DNA of 64,000 nt from Gloeocapsa sp. PCC 7428 (GTDB lineage Bacteria; Cyanobacteriota; Cyanobacteriia; Cyanobacteriales; Chroococcidiopsidaceae), in assembly GCF_000317555.1 (NCBI RefSeq), contig NC_019745.1, forward strand, positions 2,666,001 to 2,730,000, written 5' to 3'. The first letter of the stretch is position 1. Every line of letters starts with the position of its first letter. Position numbers and translations under genes: made by a program. This document shows positions 61,547-64,000 of this stretch, in pieces. Below the pieces are notes generated by a model. It had not been told where the DNA came from, ran no database searches, and saw nothing but the letters and a program-made list of their open reading frames with translations.

Positions 61547-63968
61547 AAATGTGGAAGAAATACACTGGCTGGAGCAAATTCAACCTTCACAGCGCACTTT
61601 AGTAGGTGATCGCGCATTACAACTAAGCCAATGGCGACAGCGCGGTTTTCCGGTCAAATCAGGTTTTGTCGTATCATCGCTGGCATGGCGAACGTTTTTA
61701 GCGCAGCTTTTGAGTTCAACTGATGGTCTGCTGGATGCTTATGTTCACCTCAATATCGATGATTGGCAGCAACTACAACAAGTCGCACAACAGTTACGTC
61801 AAGCGATCGCGCAAGAATCTTTAGTCGTTGATTTGAGTCACAAGATCGCAACAGCCGCGCAGAGTTGGACAACACTTATTTTGCATCCGGATCTCGTTTT
61901 ACCAGAGGGAACACCGCAAAACTTACAAAATGCTTTGGAATCGCCAGTAAGTCATAATCATCCCGCAGCGATCGCCCAAGCCTTACTGCGAACTTGGAGT
62001 CAGTTATTGAGTGCGAGAAATTTATTCTATTGGCGGCGGGTTGGTATTGATCTACAACAACTTGATGTTGCTCTTCTTGTGCAGCCATTACACAATGCGA
62101 TCGCCTCTGGTACACTGCACTGTCAAACCGACAGATTAGAAATTCAAGCAAGTTATGGATTAGGGCTTGCGATCGCCCGCGGCGAAGTTATCCCCGATTT
62201 TTACTCGGTAGATCCAAAATCGGGAACAGTGCGATCGCAAACGCTAGGGTACAAAACAATTGCGTATGGTGTGACTAATTTACCCGTACCAGCAGGATTC
62301 ACCCACCATACATCTTTTAGCAACCAAAATGACTTGCAAGTTTTTCTACTCAATGCTGCACAACAGCAACAATATGTCTTGCAACACAATTTACAGCAAT
62401 TAATTCATCTGGGACAAAAATTCATTCAAGAAACGCATTCCGCGATCGCGTGCGAGTGGGCGTTAGAAACCGCAGGCGTTGAGCCACATTTAGTGATTAC
62501 TCAATACCGCGATTCTCCAGTTGTAGGAGAAACCCGCCCTCAACCGCTTGCGTCGTCTTCAGCATTGCTGCAAGGGCTAGCTGCTGCGCCAGGACGTTCG
62601 ATTGCACCTGCGTACGTTGTTAGCGATCCTCAACAGACGCCGCACTTACCACCAGGAGTTATTGTTGTTACAACGGCGATCGCACCTGATTGGTTGCCCA
62701 TACTACAACACGCTGCGGGCTTTATCACCGAACACGGCGGCTTAACGTCGCATAGCGCGATCTTAGCAAGAGAACTTGGAATTCCCGCCGTCGTCAGCGT
62801 CGCGCAGGTAACTCAGATTTTGCAAACGGATGATTTAATTGATCTCGATGGCGATCGCGGTGAAATTCATCGTCTCAGAAGTCAAACCGAACAAACGCGA
62901 TCGCACCCCATAACTGCGCTACCAACACCCAACCGCAAAAATTCAACGCATCGCCGTATCATACCATATAAGCGCTACAGACAATTCAATAAATCTTTAT
63001 CAAATCATCATGTGCCAATTGCAACTCAAATTTTCCTCAACTTAAGTCAGCGTCATCTATTGAATAAAATGCAAAAGCTACCAGTGGATGGCTTAGGTTT
63101 GTTGAGGTCTGAGCTTATGGTATTGAATATGCTAAAGGGTCAATCGATACTCGAATGGTTGCCGCAGCGCCAGTCAGAATTACTCGAACTTTGGCAAGAA
63201 CACATTGCGCAGTTTGCCCGCGCCTTTGCACCAAAACCCGTGTTTTATCGCTCACTCGATTGGCGATCGCCTGAGTTTCAATTACTTTCTAATCCAGCGC
63301 TATCCACAGGTGACGCTCATTTTAGCTCCGGCTATCGTGGCATTGTCAGCTATTTGCAAGATCCTACGCTGTTTGATTTAGAACTGACTGCTTTAGCAGG
63401 CGTACAGCAAGCAGGCTACGATAATATTCACTTACTTCTACCGTTTATGCGGACTGTAGAAGAATTTGTCTTTTGTCGGCAGCGAGTTGAACAAGTCGGA
63501 TTAACTCAATCTCCGCAGTTTCAATTGTGGATTATGGCAGAAGTGCCATCAGTGTTATTTTTGCTTCCAGAATATGTGGCGGCTGGCGTTCAAGGCGTTT
63601 CAATTGGGACAAACGATTTAACACAGTTGCTGCTAGGCGTTGACCGCGATTTTGGGCATTTAGCTCATTTTGACGCCCGCCATCCTGTCGTGATGCGCGC
63701 GATCGCCCAAATTATTCAACAAGCGAAACAAGCACGCATTCCCTGTACGATCTGCGGCCAGGCACCTGTTTTGTATCCCGAATTAATCGATTCTTTGGTA
63801 GAGTGGGGAATTACGGCAATTTCAGTCGAAGCTGATGCGGTGGAAGTAACGTATCAGGCGATCGCCCGCGCCGAACAACGCTTACTTTTGAAGAGTGCGC
63901 GTCATCAATTACACGCAGAAACTAGCAAATTTGCTACAGAACCAACACCAGAAGATCTGGAATATTAG
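61482..63968 (+). CDS. Phosphoenolpyruvate synthase-like protein
   Basis: An 828-residue PEP-utilising enzyme. The N-terminal ATP-binding domain is present but diverged (FPVKSGFVVSSLAW). The swivelling domain has the phospho-histidine in HGGLTSHSAILARELGIPAVV (about residue 417). A low-complexity stretch, rich in Thr, Arg and Asn, follows. The C-terminal barrel has LLRSELMVL, FYRSLDWRSPEF, SIGTNDLTQLLLGVDRD (about 706) and CTICGQAP. It would make PEP from pyruvate and ATP, but the diverged N-terminus makes activity uncertain. The start is ATG 61482, overlapping the kinase gene by 65 bp; GTG 61551, 4 bp after that gene's stop, is an alternative. Confidence 0.8.
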   Translation: MSSPKISYRAIKRDRQSESYVKNVEEIHWLEQIQPSQRTLVGDRALQLSQWRQRGFPVKSGFVVSSLAWRTFLAQLLSSTDGLLDAYVHLNIDDWQQLQQVAQQLRQAIAQESLVVDLSHKIATAAQSWTTLILHPDLVLPEGTPQNLQNALESPVSHNHPAAIAQALLRTWSQLLSARNLFYWRRVGIDLQQLDVALLVQPLHNAIASGTLHCQTDRLEIQASYGLGLAIARGEVIPDFYSVDPKSGTVRSQTLGYKTIAYGVTNLPVPAGFTHHTSFSNQNDLQVFLLNAAQQQQYVLQHNLQQLIHLGQKFIQETHSAIACEWALETAGVEPHLVITQYRDSPVVGETRPQPLASSSALLQGLAAAPGRSIAPAYVVSDPQQTPHLPPGVIVVTTAIAPDWLPILQHAAGFITEHGGLTSHSAILARELGIPAVVSVAQVTQILQTDDLIDLDGDRGEIHRLRSQTEQTRSHPITALPTPNRKNSTHRRIIPYKRYRQFNKSLSNHHVPIATQIFLNLSQRHLLNKMQKLPVDGLGLLRSELMVLNMLKGQSILEWLPQRQSELLELWQEHIAQFARAFAPKPVFYRSLDWRSPEFQLLSNPALSTGDAHFSSGYRGIVSYLQDPTLFDLELTALAGVQQAGYDNIHLLLPFMRTVEEFVFCRQRVEQVGLTQSPQFQLWIMAEVPSVLFLLPEYVAAGVQGVSIGTNDLTQLLLGVDRDFGHLAHFDARHPVVMRAIAQIIQQAKQARIPCTICGQAPVLYPELIDSLVEWGITAISVEADAVEVTYQAIARAEQRLLLKSARHQLHAETSKFATEPTPEDLEY

Positions 63969-64000
63969 AGAAGGGACTTACTAGCTTAATAAGCTGAATA

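Noticed and set aside
1-64000. CRISPR array, rRNA or cas genes
   Set aside because: No regularly spaced direct repeats, cas-like motifs or rRNA segments were seen; repeats here are dispersed or short tandems.

Overview
The window is chromosomal DNA from a cyanobacterium. It carries photosystem II genes (psbI, psbH, psbN), a carboxysome shell gene (ccmK), an FtsH2-type protease, SigC and FurA regulators, a Gdt1/Mnx-type manganese exporter and a CPP1-like protein. The HIP1 octamer GCGATCGC is scattered throughout, and there are many short dispersed repeats. Gene content suggests a unicellular or Chroococcidiopsis/Gloeocapsa-like lineage, but I cannot name a species.

Region by region. 1-5.4 kb: a ClpP-fold protein without catalytic residues, an epimerase, a tyrosine recombinase, then rsmA-ispE-DUF3082. 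5.4-6.0 kb: a gene-free stretch with phased DnaA-box-like sites beside AT-rich DNA (a candidate origin or DnaA-bound region). 6-33 kb: mostly core genes (OmpR-type regulator, CPP1-like, HAD phosphatase, hppD, SDR, ftsH, sigC-furA, glycosyltransferase, ccmK, htpX, DUF39 homocysteine protein, TPR protein, mnx, glgP, psbI, an LptD-like protein, an antiporter-USP fusion). Two riboswitches are readable here: a yybP-ykoY-type Mn2+ element before mnx and a crcB-type fluoride element before the antiporter.

33-49 kb is an accessory, repeat-rich zone. It holds a SUKH gene bracketed by a duplicated 5' end of an alpha-mannosidase gene and an intact-ended ISAs1-family insertion sequence with an 8-bp target duplication. 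It also holds an iron-siderophore set (AraC regulator, TonB-dependent receptor, binding protein) and an Rpn-type nuclease. A BrnT/BrnA toxin-antitoxin pair sits beside a second brnT that was split by a 0.5-kb MITE. Several decayed genes follow: a frameshifted RelE-like toxin, a Uma2 gene with a nonsense codon, and fragments of a siderophore-binding protein and a DUF4351 protein.

49-64 kb returns to core genes: psbN/psbH, tatA, pth, rpsU with an RRM protein, a transglutaminase-like protein, a Ca2+-type P-ATPase, recF, mgtC-like, a CHASE/PAS histidine kinase and a PEP-synthase-like protein. All calls come from reading the sequence and recalling family motifs; no database search was run.
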